Positions 16,349 to 25,373 of a stretch of DNA of 64,000 nt are shown piece after piece (the first letter of the stretch is position 1; the number at the start of each line of letters is the position of its first letter). Source of the DNA: JAPYTK01 sp964401935. GTDB lineage: Bacteria; Myxococcota_A; Polyangia; Polyangiales; Polyangiaceae. Under the pieces are notes generated by a model. The model saw nothing but the letters and a program-made list of their open reading frames with translations, did not search any database and was not told the DNA's origin. Where the stretch lies: the NCBI GenBank assembly GCA_964401935.1, contig CAYOAL010000035.1, positions 9,823-73,822 on the forward strand. Direction: 5' to 3'. The position numbers and the translations under genes are program-made.

Positions 16349-17715
16349 GCGTCCTCCCGCTCCCGCGCGCGCGCTCGCAAGAGGCGAAAGTACCGCCGGG
16401 CGACCCCCGCTGCCTCGGCGGCGCGGGCCACGTTGCCGCCGTGCTGCTCGAGCACGCGCGTGAGGTAGAGCTCCTCGAACGCCTCGATGGCCCTCCGGCG
16501 CGCCCGGGGAAAAGGCAGCCCGAGCGCGACGATGCGGTCCAGGCGGTCGCCACCGCCCCCCGCGTCGGCGTCCCCCCCGCGCGAGGCGCCGAGGGCGTCG
16601 TCGGCGAGGTCGCCGAGCGCGACCCGTCGCGCGACCGCGTTGCGCAGCTCGCGGACGTTGCCCGGCCACGGGTAGTCGCCGAGGCGTGCGATGAACGACG
16701 CTGGGGGTCCCTCGTCGTCATCGTCGGCGAGCTTGCTCCAGAAATGACGCGCGAGCAGCTCCGCGTCGCCAGCGCGCCGGCGCAGCGGCGGGAGCTCGAC
16801 GCGCGCTACGGCGAGGCGGTAGAACAAGTCGTCACGGAAGCGTCCAGCGGCCACCTCGCGATCGAGGTCGCGCCGGGTGGCGGCGAGGATACGCACGTTC
16901 ACCCGCGTCCATCGGCTCGCGCCCACGCGCTGCACCTCCGAGCGCTCCAGCACGCGGAGGAGCTTGCCCTGAAGCTCGAGCTCGAGATCGCCGATCTCGT
17001 CGATGAGCAGCGTGCCACCGTCCGCCTGCTCGAACACCCCGCGGCGCGCCTCCTCGGCGCCCGTGAACGCGCCGCGCTCGTGCCCAAAGAGCGCGCTCTC
17101 GATGAGGTTGCCCGGCACCGTCGTGCAGTCGAACACGACGAAGGGGCCCGCAGCGCGCGGGCTCTCGTCGTGCAGCGACTCCGCCAAGACCTCCTTGCCG
17201 GTGCCGGTCTCGCCCTCGACGATCACCGGCACGTCGGTGGCGGCGAGCCGCTGACACAGCGGATAGAGGCGACGCATGGCAGCGCTCGCCCCTTGCACCC
17301 GACCGAAGCTGGTGGCGACGGAGAGGCGCTCCTCGGAGGCCTCCGCTGCGCCTTCCACCACCACCACGGTGCCCCCGAGACGAAGCCGCTCGCCACCAGA
17401 GAGGATGACCTCCCCGAGCTGGATACCGTTGACGGTGGTGCCGTTGGTGGAACCGAGATCGGTGACGCGGAGACCACTGCCGGTGAGCTCGACGGCGAGG
17501 TGCCGGCGCGACACGAGCGGATCCGTGAGCATGAGCGCGCACGCCGGGCTCTTGCCCACCAGGACAGGCGAAGGCTCGGCGGCGCGCAGACACATCGTCG
17601 CGCCTGCGTCTTCCCCCTCCAGGACGCGGAGGGTGAACGCGCGGGCCCGCGCCACGGGCCGCTCCCGCCGAGGCTGCGGCTTGGTGCCATCGTCGCGCGG
17701 CTCTTCCTCATCCAT
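16345..17715 (-). CDS. FHA-domain sigma-54-dependent transcription activator
   Basis: 456 residues from the ATG at 17715. Domain order: FHA (about 50-115; VGKSPACALMLTDPLVSRRH and DLGSTNGTTVNG), AAA+ sigma-54 interaction domain (about 135-370; Walker A GETGTGKE 168-175, GAFTGA loop 215-220, LLIDEIGDL, YPWPGNVRELRN), and a C-terminal Fis-type helix-turn-helix (NVARAAEAAGVARRYF). The intact GAFTGA loop means it can contact sigma-54. The FHA domain is the input and binds phosphothreonine, which fits the kinase gene directly downstream (GTGA overlap). Candidate -24/-12 promoters occur in the same neighbourhood, but whether they are its targets is not shown. Confidence 0.93.
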   Translation of the reverse strand: MDEEEPRDDGTKPQPRRERPVARARAFTLRVLEGEDAGATMCLRAAEPSPVLVGKSPACALMLTDPLVSRRHLAVELTGSGLRVTDLGSTNGTTVNGIQLGEVILSGGERLRLGGTVVVVEGAAEASEERLSVATSFGRVQGASAAMRRLYPLCQRLAATDVPVIVEGETGTGKEVLAESLHDESPRAAGPFVVFDCTTVPGNLIESALFGHERGAFTGAEEARRGVFEQADGGTLLIDEIGDLELELQGKLLRVLERSEVQRVGASRWTRVNVRILAATRRDLDREVAAGRFRDDLFYRLAVARVELPPLRRRAGDAELLARHFWSKLADDDDEGPPASFIARLGDYPWPGNVRELRNAVARRVALGDLADDALGASRGGDADAGGGGDRLDRIVALGLPFPRARRRAIEAFEELYLTRVLEQHGGNVARAAEAAGVARRYFRLLRARAREREDA

Positions 17716-17913
17716 GTGAAGCGCACAGTGTACCCCAGCGAGCCCCGAGGGGGATCGATTGGGACCACCGAGGACGTCATCGGGCGGTCTTCCGCCACAG
17801 CGGCGTCGCAGCCCGTCCCGCACGCCGACGGCCTCACGGCACGTCGGTGGCCACGCCGCCCCTCACCGCGCCACACCGCGAGCACCGCCCCAAGAAACCT
17901 GAAGCAGCGGGCC

Positions 17914-18537
17914 TCAGCGCACGATCACGGTGGTCTTCTTGACCGGCTGACACCAGAGCTCGGCGCCGAAGATCCCCCCCTCTCCTATGAAGAACCGCAT
18001 CCCGTACGCCACCTGCCCCGCCGCACAGCTCACCTTGCTGCGCCACCGCTTGCAGTTGGGGCGCTCGAACTTCTTGGAAGCCCCCTCGGCGAGCGTGCCG
18101 TCCTCCTGGAGGCGCACGCCGTAGAGGTGCACCCCCTTGAGACGCGCCTTCTCGGGATCGCTCGGCTCGTTGGTGCAGAGGCGCACGCCTTGGATGTACT
18201 CGCCAGCGCCCAACGTGAGCGTCTTCTCGCTCCGACCAGCCCCGCCGCACACCCACACCTTCTCCTCCCACTCCGCGCCGGAGAGGGTGGGGTGGAGCGT
18301 GCGCTTCTGAAGCTGAAAGCTGCACGGGCGATCGCCGACCTCCCACAGCCTCAGCCCGGTGAGCGCATGGGCGGTGCCCGCGAGGACGGTCTCCTTGGCG
18401 TGATCGCTCTTGACGCCGGAGGTCGCGGTGACGAACCGGTCGCCGTGGCGCACGTACCTCACCTCCTCGCGCGCCACGGCGACGCCGGAGAGGGTGGCCA
18501 GCGCGGCCACGCCAAGGACGCGTGTTCGAAACTTCAT
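17914..18537 (-). CDS. Secreted cysteine-containing protein, unknown function
   Basis: 207 residues with a signal peptide (MKFRTRVLGVAALATLSGVAVA). The mature protein has paired cysteines (DRPCSFQLQ, VWVCGGAG, GVRLCTNE, RPNCKRW, KVSCAAGQVAYGMRFF, ELWCQP). The repeated pattern GLRLWEVGD / GVRLCTNE / YGMRFFIGE suggests internal beta repeats like a small carbohydrate- or surface-binding domain. This is a resemblance in pattern only. A well-matched -24/-12 element lies about 50 bases upstream. Confidence 0.7.
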   Translation of the reverse strand: MKFRTRVLGVAALATLSGVAVAREEVRYVRHGDRFVTATSGVKSDHAKETVLAGTAHALTGLRLWEVGDRPCSFQLQKRTLHPTLSGAEWEEKVWVCGGAGRSEKTLTLGAGEYIQGVRLCTNEPSDPEKARLKGVHLYGVRLQEDGTLAEGASKKFERPNCKRWRSKVSCAAGQVAYGMRFFIGEGGIFGAELWCQPVKKTTVIVR

Positions 18538-18588
18538 GGGGGCTCCGTGCAGCCCACGCTCGGGCCGTCTCGGCTCGGGCTCGGCGTG

Positions 18589-18603
18589 GCAAGCTGGATG
18601 CCA
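18589..18603 (-). promoter_or_regulatory. Candidate sigma-54 (-24/-12) promoter
   Basis: Minus strand: TGGCATC-CAGC-TTGC, nine of eleven consensus positions, with the full TTGC. The final C is 52 bases upstream of the ATG at 18537, giving a leader of about 40 bases. The site is nearly palindromic (TGGCA..TGCCA), so a protein-binding site is an alternative reading. Confidence 0.45.
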
Positions 18604-18705
18604 GCGCCGACGGGGCGCAGACGCGCGGGGCCACGCAGGCCCGCACCCCCTCGCGAGGATCGGTCCGATCCGGAGCGGATCGGCCGCTGCCGCGTCGCCG
18701 CCGGG

Positions 18706-19794
18706 CTACGGGGCGCGGGGGTGGTCGGCGAAGAAGCGCCACATGGCTTCGCTCGCGCCGAACGTGGCGCTCTGCTCACCGTCGGCCGGGCAGTCGACGA
18801 CTCCCTGTTTGGGCTCGCCCCCGGGCCAGCTGTGACCGCCGCCGTCGATGGCGCAGAGCACCACGGGCGCGGCGCAGGCGGCGTCGAAGGAGCACGCGCC
18901 GTTGCCCTGCTCGAAGTAGCTCGACGCGGCCGCGCCACACCCGTTGCGTTCGCTCCACCCGTCGATGGTGGCGGGCACCGACTCGAAGGCCACCCCCGAC
19001 GGTCCGCACCCCTCCCCGCCATCCCACGGGACGTGGCCGTCCTCGGTTCCGTGGATCTGCATCACCGGCACCGGCCGCGTCGGCGCGCAGGTCGACACGC
19101 CGATCGTGCCCGCCACCGGCGCGATGGCGGCCACGCGCTCGGCGAGCTCACAGCCGAGTCGATGCGCCATGAGCCCGCCGTTCGACATGCCCGCCGCGAA
19201 CACGCGGCGACGATCGAGGCACAGCTCCCCCTCGAGGTGGTCGAGCAGCGCGGCGACGAAGCCCACGTCGTCCACGTCGTCCTCCACCGCCCGGCCGCAG
19301 CAGAGTCCACCGTTCCAGGTGCGGATCACCCCCACGCCGTCGGGGTAGATCGTGATGAAGCCCTCCGCGTCGGCGACGAGATCCATGCGCGAGGAGTCGG
19401 TCTGCAGCTGCTCGCCGCTGCCGCCCCCGCCATGGAACATGAGCACCAGCGGCGTCGCGCTGCCCGCTTGGTAGCCCGGCGGCACGTGCACGCGGAAGGT
19501 GCGCGTCCGGCCTCCGAACGTCAGGCTGCCGGTCGTCGTCCCGATGGGATACTCGGCGCCGCCCGAATAGCATCCGAGGCTCGGCTCGGGCGGGACCTCA
19601 GCGCCGCCCGAGCCCCCCGCTCCGCCGCTGCCCCCCGAGCCCCCAGCGTCCCCACCGGCGCCCGCGTGCCCCGCGCTGCCTCCTACCGACGACGACGACG
19701 GGGCCTCCACCGGCGTGGTGTCTTCGGAGCACCCGAGGCCCCCGCTCACGACGAGGAGACCCGCCAACACGCCCACAGGATAAGCCCGTCGCAT
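18706..19794 (-). CDS. Lipid-anchored PHB-depolymerase/LpqC-type esterase
   Basis: 362 residues. Lipobox GLGC, then a Gly/Ser/Ala linker (about 36-66), then an alpha/beta-hydrolase of the PHB depolymerase/LpqC/feruloyl-esterase group. Visible features: oxyanion strand LVLMFHGGGG, nucleophile elbow GMSNGG (S204), acid residue in QIHGTEDGHVPWDGG (D252), and histidine in GGGHSWPGG. Extra cysteine pairs (LCCGRA, CELAER..CAPT, CGPSG..NGCG) fit an extracellular, disulfide-stabilised enzyme. Likely substrates are polyester or acyl-polysaccharide esters outside the cell; the exact substrate cannot be read from the sequence. Confidence 0.88.
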   Translation of the reverse strand: MRRAYPVGVLAGLLVVSGGLGCSEDTTPVEAPSSSSVGGSAGHAGAGGDAGGSGGSGGAGGSGGAEVPPEPSLGCYSGGAEYPIGTTTGSLTFGGRTRTFRVHVPPGYQAGSATPLVLMFHGGGGSGEQLQTDSSRMDLVADAEGFITIYPDGVGVIRTWNGGLCCGRAVEDDVDDVGFVAALLDHLEGELCLDRRRVFAAGMSNGGLMAHRLGCELAERVAAIAPVAGTIGVSTCAPTRPVPVMQIHGTEDGHVPWDGGEGCGPSGVAFESVPATIDGWSERNGCGAAASSYFEQGNGACSFDAACAAPVVLCAIDGGGHSWPGGEPKQGVVDCPADGEQSATFGASEAMWRFFADHPRAP

Positions 19795-19885
19795 CCCCCA
19801 CCTCTAGCACAGCGGCGAGCGCTCGAGTCCGCGCCGCAGCGCGCGTCGCCTCGAGCTCGGCGGAGCCCTCCCCCGATCGCGACGG

Positions 19886-20293
19886 CTACTCGGTGGGAGG
19901 CTTGACGTTCTTGCGCACCCACTCGGTGATCTCTTCGAGCGGAGTGCCAGGCGTGAAAATGGCGGCCACGCCGGCTGCCTTCAGGGTCGCGACGTCGTCC
20001 TCGGGGATGATGCCGCCACCGAACACGAGCACGTCGCCCGCGCCCTGTCTTCGGAGCTCATCCATCACCGCAGGGAAGAGGGTGTTGTGGGCCCCCGACA
20101 TGATGGAGAGGCCCACGCAGTCCACGTCTTCCTGCACGGCGGCGATGGCGATCATCTCCGGCGTCTGGTGCAGGCCGGTGTAGATGACCTCGAAGCCGGC
20201 GTCGCGCAGGGCGCGCGCGACCACCTTCGCGCCTCGATCATGACCGTCGAGCCCAGGCTTCGCGACGAGCACCCGAATGGTCTGTGCGGACAT
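19886..20293 (-). CDS. Stand-alone cobalamin-binding subunit (methylmalonyl-CoA mutase C-terminal type)
   Basis: 135 residues, the size of a B12-binding domain alone. It carries the base-off B12 signature: KPGLDGHDRG (DxHxxG), GLSIMSGAH, and FGGGIIPEDD. In split or multimeric acyl-CoA mutases this small subunit binds cobalamin and pairs with a separate TIM-barrel subunit. No such partner lies in the window. It is divergent from the molybdopterin oxidoreductase with only 39 bases between the starts. Confidence 0.9.
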   Translation of the reverse strand: MSAQTIRVLVAKPGLDGHDRGAKVVARALRDAGFEVIYTGLHQTPEMIAIAAVQEDVDCVGLSIMSGAHNTLFPAVMDELRRQGAGDVLVFGGGIIPEDDVATLKAAGVAAIFTPGTPLEEITEWVRKNVKPPTE

Positions 20294-20332
20294 TTCGAGT
20301 GGCTCTTGCCACTGCCGCGCCGAGGAGGCTAG

Positions 20333-22288
20333 TTGTTATGCGTGGCATCGAGCGAGCGGCGCACCCTCTGCAACCGCGACTGCCCGGACGCGTGTGGCAT
20401 CGTGGCCACCGTGGCGGACGGGCGGGTCACCCAGCTGCGGGGCGATCCCGCTCACCCGGTGACGCGCGGCTTCCTCTGCTACCGCACCAACCAGTTCCTC
20501 GGCCGACAGTACGATCCGGCACGCGTCGTCACGCCGCTCCTGCGGCGGGGCGGCGAGCTCACCCCGGCAGGCTGGGACGAGGCGCTCGACTTCGTGGCCG
20601 AGAAGCTGCTCGCCATCCGCGACCGCTGGGGCCCCGAGGCGATCTTCCACTACCGGAGCGGGGGAACGCTGGGGATGGTGGTCGCGCAGGCGAGCGAGCT
20701 GTTCTTCGAGCGCCTCGGTCCTGTGACCGTGAAGCGGGGCGACATCTGCTCGGGCGCCGGCGAGGCGGCCCAGGTGGCCGACTTCGGCGTCTCCGACGCG
20801 AGCGATCTCGACGACCTCCTCGCCGCTCGCCACATCCTTCTGTGGGGCAAGAACGTGGTCACCTCGAGCCCCCACACCATCCCCGTGCTGAAAGCGGCGC
20901 GCGCCCGCGGCGCCGAGGTCGTGCTCATCGATCCGGTGCATCACGACACCGCCCGCCTCGTCGACGTGGTGCTTCAGCCGCGACCGGGAGGCGACCTCGC
21001 CCTCGCCATGGCCGTGGCGCGCGTGCTCGACGAGCGGGGGCACGTCGACGCGGAGGCGGATCGCTACTGCCACGGGCTCGATGGGTTCCTGGCCCTCGCC
21101 CGCCGCCGCTCGGTGCCCGACTGGTGCGCGGAGGCCGACGTTCCGGTGGCCGCCGCCACGGAGCTCGCCGCGCGCCTCCACGACGGCCCCAGCTCCATCC
21201 TGGTGGGCTGGGGGATGGCCCGCCGCCTCCACGGCGGCGCCATCGTGCGGGCCGTGGACGCCCTCGCCGCGATCAGCGGCAACATCGGCAAACCGGGCGC
21301 GTGCGTCTCGTACTACTTCCAGCGACGGCGCGCCTTCCGAACGCTCGCCGACGGTGAGCCGGTGCGGACGCTCCCCGAGCCGCTCTTCGGCGAGGCGGTG
21401 CTCGCGGCCGCCGACCCTCCGATCCGCGCGGTGTGGGTGACGGCCGGCAACCCGGTGGCCATGCTCCCCGACGCGGAGCGGGTCGCCGAGGCGCTCCGCA
21501 CCCGCGAGCTCGTGGTGGTGGTGGACAGCTGGCTCAGCGACACGGCAGCCCTCGCCGACGTGGTGCTCCCCACCACCACACTCCTCGAGGCCGACGATCT
21601 GTTGGGCGCCTACGGGCACCATCACCTCGGCGAGGCGCGTCCGGTGATCGCGGCACCTCCCGAGGTGAAGACCGACTACCAGATCTTTCAGGCCCTCGCC
21701 CCGAGGGTGGGCCTCGCCGAGCTGTTCCCGGCCGACGTCGACGACTTCAAGCGGTCGCTCCTCCGTCCCGAGGCCGACCTGACCCTCGAGCAGCTGCGAG
21801 CGGGCGCAGTCCGTAACCCTCTCGCCCCTCGCGTGGTGTTCGAAGGCCGCCGCTTCCCCACCCCCGACGGCCGCGCTCACCTGATGACCGAGCTCCCCGC
21901 GCCGCTGCCGCGGAGCGACGAGTTTCCCCTCACCCTCCTCAGTCTCTCCACACCACGCTCGCAGTCATCGCAGTGGGCGAAGGCGCCGCCGCGGCCCGCC
22001 GAGGTGACCGTGCACCCCGACGCCGCCGCGGGGCTCGACGACGGAGCGCTCGCCAGCCTCGTGTCCGCGCTCGGGCGTCTCACCGTGCGCGTGCGTCACG
22101 ACCCCCGTCAGCGCCGCGATGTGGCCATCCTCCCCAAAGGCGGCCACCTCCGCGACGGCGCCTCCGCCAACGCCATCACCCGCGCGCGCCTCACCGACCT
22201 CGGCGAGGGCGGCGCCCTGTACGACGAGCCGGTCCGTCTCGAGCCGCTCCCGCCCGAGCACGGACAAGCGCCAGCGCCCAACGCGTGA
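20333..22288 (+). CDS. Molybdopterin-dependent oxidoreductase (formate dehydrogenase / BisC superfamily)
   Basis: 651 residues. The N-terminus binds a 4Fe-4S cluster: C13-x3-C17-x3-C21-x27-C49. The Mo/W-bis-MGD domains follow, with GDICSGAGEAAQ, LLWGKNVVTSSPH, VWVTAGNPVAMLPD and DVVLPTTTLLEADD, then the C-terminal molydopterin-dinucleotide domain (VTVHPDAAAGLDDGA, GGHLRDGASANAI). There is no Tat signal, so it is cytoplasmic. The start is uncertain: TTG at 20333 follows GAGGAGG at four bases, while GTG at 20342 could be leaderless. No electron-transfer subunit lies beside it, so the substrate cannot be assigned. Confidence 0.88.
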   Translation: MLCVASSERRTLCNRDCPDACGIVATVADGRVTQLRGDPAHPVTRGFLCYRTNQFLGRQYDPARVVTPLLRRGGELTPAGWDEALDFVAEKLLAIRDRWGPEAIFHYRSGGTLGMVVAQASELFFERLGPVTVKRGDICSGAGEAAQVADFGVSDASDLDDLLAARHILLWGKNVVTSSPHTIPVLKAARARGAEVVLIDPVHHDTARLVDVVLQPRPGGDLALAMAVARVLDERGHVDAEADRYCHGLDGFLALARRRSVPDWCAEADVPVAAATELAARLHDGPSSILVGWGMARRLHGGAIVRAVDALAAISGNIGKPGACVSYYFQRRRAFRTLADGEPVRTLPEPLFGEAVLAAADPPIRAVWVTAGNPVAMLPDAERVAEALRTRELVVVVDSWLSDTAALADVVLPTTTLLEADDLLGAYGHHHLGEARPVIAAPPEVKTDYQIFQALAPRVGLAELFPADVDDFKRSLLRPEADLTLEQLRAGAVRNPLAPRVVFEGRRFPTPDGRAHLMTELPAPLPRSDEFPLTLLSLSTPRSQSSQWAKAPPRPAEVTVHPDAAAGLDDGALASLVSALGRLTVRVRHDPRQRRDVAILPKGGHLRDGASANAITRARLTDLGEGGALYDEPVRLEPLPPEHGQAPAPNA

Positions 22289-22402
22289 GCACGAGCGAGC
22301 TTCGTCGGCCGCCGGCTCCGGCGCCCTCGGCCTCGTCGCGGCGCGCCTCGTGGACGCCGTGGCACGTGTCGCGACGCGGGTTCGCCGGTATGGTGCGAGA
22401 CG

Positions 22403-23077
22403 ATGAACCACCCGCCAGGTCAGCCACCCGGGGGTTCGGGGGGGACGCCACCGTGGCCAGCCAACCCGGGCCCCCCCGAACCTCGAGCCCCGGAGCCGCA
22501 GGGCTACCCTCCGCCGCACGGCTACCCTCCGCCGCAGGGCTACCCTCCGCCGCACGGCTACCCTCCGCCGCACGGTTACCCTCCGCCGCAGGGCTACCCT
22601 CCGCCGCACGGCTACGGGCCCCCCGAGCACCAGGCCGGGATGTACGCGCCGCCGACGAACGCAGCCTTCGCCTACGGCGGGCCAGTGGCCCCTGTCGACG
22701 CGCCCGCCCTCGCCCGAGCGGCCGGCATCGTGTGGGCCACCGGCGGCGCGCTGGGGTTGGTCGGGAGCCTCTCGTTGTTCGCGTTCGGTGGCGGCGTGGG
22801 CATGTTTCTGGCCGCGATCGTGGCGTTGTTCTGCGCCGTGTTCGTGATGGTGGGGATCCAGACGATCCGCGGTCGCGCGCCCGACACGCTCGGCAACGGG
22901 ATCGGCTCCATCCTGTTCGGTGTGTTCGCGCTCGCGAACGTGACGAGCCCCGTCGCCATCTACGCGATCGTCAGCGTGCTCCAGGGTCTAGGCCTCGTGG
23001 CCGCGGGGGTGATGGCCCTCGTGGTCCGCGCCCAATACAAGGCGTGGCACGCGTACGTGAAGCAGGCGGCCGGCTGA
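22403..23077 (+). CDS. Membrane protein with GYPPP-repeat N-terminus
   Basis: 224 residues. The first 75 are Pro/Gly-rich and contain six tandem hexapeptides GYPPP(H/Q). The C-terminal part has four hydrophobic helices (about 112-134, 136-156, 170-190 and 195-215) with short loops. Such annexin-like Pro/Tyr/Gly tails on small membrane proteins are common in myxobacteria and are thought to be flexible interaction segments. No function is known. It stands upstream of the acyl-CoA ligase on the same strand, 148 bases away. Confidence 0.75.
   Translation: MNHPPGQPPGGSGGTPPWPANPGPPEPRAPEPQGYPPPHGYPPPQGYPPPHGYPPPHGYPPPQGYPPPHGYGPPEHQAGMYAPPTNAAFAYGGPVAPVDAPALARAAGIVWATGGALGLVGSLSLFAFGGGVGMFLAAIVALFCAVFVMVGIQTIRGRAPDTLGNGIGSILFGVFALANVTSPVAIYAIVSVLQGLGLVAAGVMALVVRAQYKAWHAYVKQAAG
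22502..22609 (+). repeat. 18-bp coding tandem repeat, six units
   Basis: Six head-to-tail copies of GGCTACCCTCCGCCGCAS, identical except for the last base (C or G) and one C-to-T change in unit five. They encode the GYPPP(H/Q) hexapeptides. The near identity suggests recent expansion by slippage or recombination. Confidence 0.92.
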
Positions 23078-23225
23078 CCCCCCCGCCGAGGACGTCGCCC
23101 CCCGAGAACGTTGCGAGTGACGAGGACCTCGCGCCGAGGCGCCTCCAGCGCGGCGCGGTCGGTCGAGGTTGTCTCGCCCAACGAAAGGTGCAACCTTGCA
23201 GCGCTTCACACCCGGAGGGGACGCA

Positions 23226-25261
23226 ATGGGACAGACGATCGAGCAAGGCGACGAGGGAACGACGCAGGCCAAGAAGAGCGACGCCAAGAGCGACGCCAAG
23301 AAGAGCGACGCCAAGAAGAGCGACGCCAAGAAGAGCGACGNNNNNNNNNNNNNNNNNNNNNNNNNNNNNNNNNNNNNNNNNNNNNNNNNNNNNNNNNNNN
23401 NNNNNNNNNNNNNNNNNNNNNNNNNNNNNNNNNNNNNNNNAAGAGCGACGCCAAGAAGAGCGACGCCAAGAAGAGCGACGCCAAGAAGAGCGACGCCAAG
23501 AAGAGCGACGCCAAGAAGAGCGACGCCAAGAAGAGCGACGGCGCCGGGGCCCTCCCGAGGATGAAGGCGCCGTTCGAGAATCGGACCAAGCTCCCGATCA
23601 AGGACGCCGATCTCCTGCTCCAGCGCGCCTACCGCTGGGAGAAAGAGCGCCCGAACGACCTCTACATGACCCAACCCATGGGCAAGGGCGAGGTGGAGAC
23701 GTTCAGCTGGAAGCGCACCCTCGACGAGGCGCGGCGCATGGCGGCCCACCTCCAATCGCTGGATTTCCCGCCTGGGAGCCAGATCGCCATCTTGTCCAAG
23801 AACTGTGCTCATTTCATCATGAGCGATCTCGCGATCTGGATGGCCGGCCACGTCTCGGTGGCCCTCTACCCAACCCTCCCCCCCGAAGAGATCCGCTACA
23901 TCCTCGATCACAGCGAGTCGAAGCTCTTGTTCGTGGGCAAGCTCGACGGCTGGAAGAAGATGAAGCCCGGCGTCCCCGACGATTTGCCGTGCATCTCTTA
24001 TCCGCTCAGCCCGAAGAACGACTACCCGACGTGGGACGACATCATCCAACAGACCGATCCCATCGAGGGGAGCCCCACCCGCAGCGCCGACGACATGGCG
24101 ATCCTCGTGTACACCTCGGGCAGCACCGGCAAGCCCAAGGGCGTGGCCCACGACTTCGGGAACCTCTCGCGCGTGCAGAAAGGCCTCGGCGATCTGCTCC
24201 AGCCCAGCCCGGACGACCGGGCGTTGAGCTACCTGCCCCTCGCCCACGTGTTCGAGCGCGCGGCGGTGGAGGGTACGTCGCTGTACCACGGGATCCAGGT
24301 GTTCTTCGCCGAGTCGCTCGACACGTTCGTGGCCGATCTTCAGCGGGCGCGACCCACCGTCTTCCACTCGGTGCCGCGCCTGTGGCTCAAGTTCCAGCTC
24401 GGCGTGTTCCAGAAGCTCCCGCCGAAGCGCCTCGAGCTCCTCCTCAAGATCCCGATCATCAACAACATCATCCGCAAGAAGGTGCTCGGCGGCCTCGGCC
24501 TCGATCAGACGCGGCTCGCCATCAGCGGCTCCGCGCCCATCCCGCCCGAGCTCATCTCCTGGTACCGCTCGCTCGGCCTCGAGCTCCTCGAGGGCTACGC
24601 GATGAGCGAGAACTTCTGCTACTCGCACTTCACGCGCCCCGGGGAGGTGAAGCCGGGGTGGGTGGGGCGCGCCGTCGACGGCTGCGACGTGAAGCTGAGC
24701 GATGCCGGCGAGGTGCTGGTGAAGAGCCCCTGCAACATGCTCGGCTACTTCAAGGAGCCGGAGATGACGGTCGAGTCGTTCACCGAAGACGGCTACCTGC
24801 GCACCGGCGACCGCGGTGAGATCGACGACGACGGCGTGCTGCGCATCACCGGCCGCGTGAAGGAGCTCTTCAAGACGAGCAAGGGCAAGTACATCGCCCC
24901 CGCCCCGATCGAGAACCTGATCAACGCCGACGACGCGGTCGAGATCTCGTGCGTCACCGGCTCCGGCCAGCCCCAACCCTTCGCGCTCATCCAGCTGAAC
25001 GAGACACTTCGTGGCCGGCAGAAGGACGCCTCGGCACGCAAGGAGATCGCCGCTGGCCTCGAGGCGCTGCTCGCGAGCGTGAACGAGCGCGTCGCTCACC
25101 ACGAGCACCTGGCCTTCTTCGTGGTGGTCGACGACGGCTGGCAGATCGAAAATGGTCTGCTCACGCCCACCATGAAGATCAAGCGGGGCGCCATCGAAGA
25201 TCGCTACGCCGACCGCGTCGAGGGCTGGTACAAGAAGAAGTCGAAGCTCATCTGGGAGTGA
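23226..25261 (+). CDS. Long-chain acyl-CoA ligase (FadD/FACL-like) with KKSDA-repeat N-terminus; interrupted by gap
   Basis: AMP-forming acyl-CoA synthetase activating fatty acids. Signature segments: YTSGSTGKPKG (AMP loop), YLPLAHVFERA, ISGSAPIPPE, LEGYAMSEN, YLRTGDRGEI, ITGRVKELFKTSKGKYIAP. The ATG at 23226 has GGAGGGG five bases upstream. The first part of the protein is a KKSDA pentapeptide repeat, very basic and acidic at once and unusual for this family. The assembly gap lies inside the repeat. The frame before the gap (positions divisible by three) does not match the frame after it, because the 100-N filler is not the real length. The gene is therefore probably intact. Confidence 0.88.
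23271..23540 (+). repeat. 15-bp coding tandem repeat (KKSDA), spanning the gap
   Basis: Units of AAGAAGAGCGACGCC repeat almost perfectly on both sides of the Ns (one early unit lacks an AAG). They encode Lys-Lys-Ser-Asp-Ala. The true number of units is unknown because the assembly broke here. Confidence 0.92.
23341..23440. other. Assembly gap (100 N)
   Basis: A run of exactly 100 Ns inside the 15-base repeat. The repeat phase on the two sides requires the missing stretch to be 5 modulo 15 bases if the pattern is regular, and 100 does not satisfy this. The run is therefore a placeholder of conventional length. Confidence 0.95.
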
Positions 25262-25373
25262 TCGCCGCCCCACTGCGACTCGCCGAGCCTCACCCGGCGC
25301 GCGCGTCACCCGGCGCGTTCGCGGGAAAAAAATCCACGAGAGCGGCGTCCACGGATCTGCGAGAGTGCCGCCG

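Noticed and set aside
17723..17737. TGGGGTA-CACT-GTGC upstream of the FHA activator as a sigma-54 promoter
   Set aside because: The GG/GC spacing fits, but the -24 half is poor and a transcript start would fall inside the coding region for the ATG at 17715.
16441..19905. 1154-codon plus-strand frame
   Set aside because: It spans the antisense of three clear minus-strand genes and their gaps; the low stop-codon frequency of this GC-rich DNA explains it.
22502..22609. Short regular repeats considered as a CRISPR array
   Set aside because: The units abut without spacers and are in-frame coding hexapeptide repeats.
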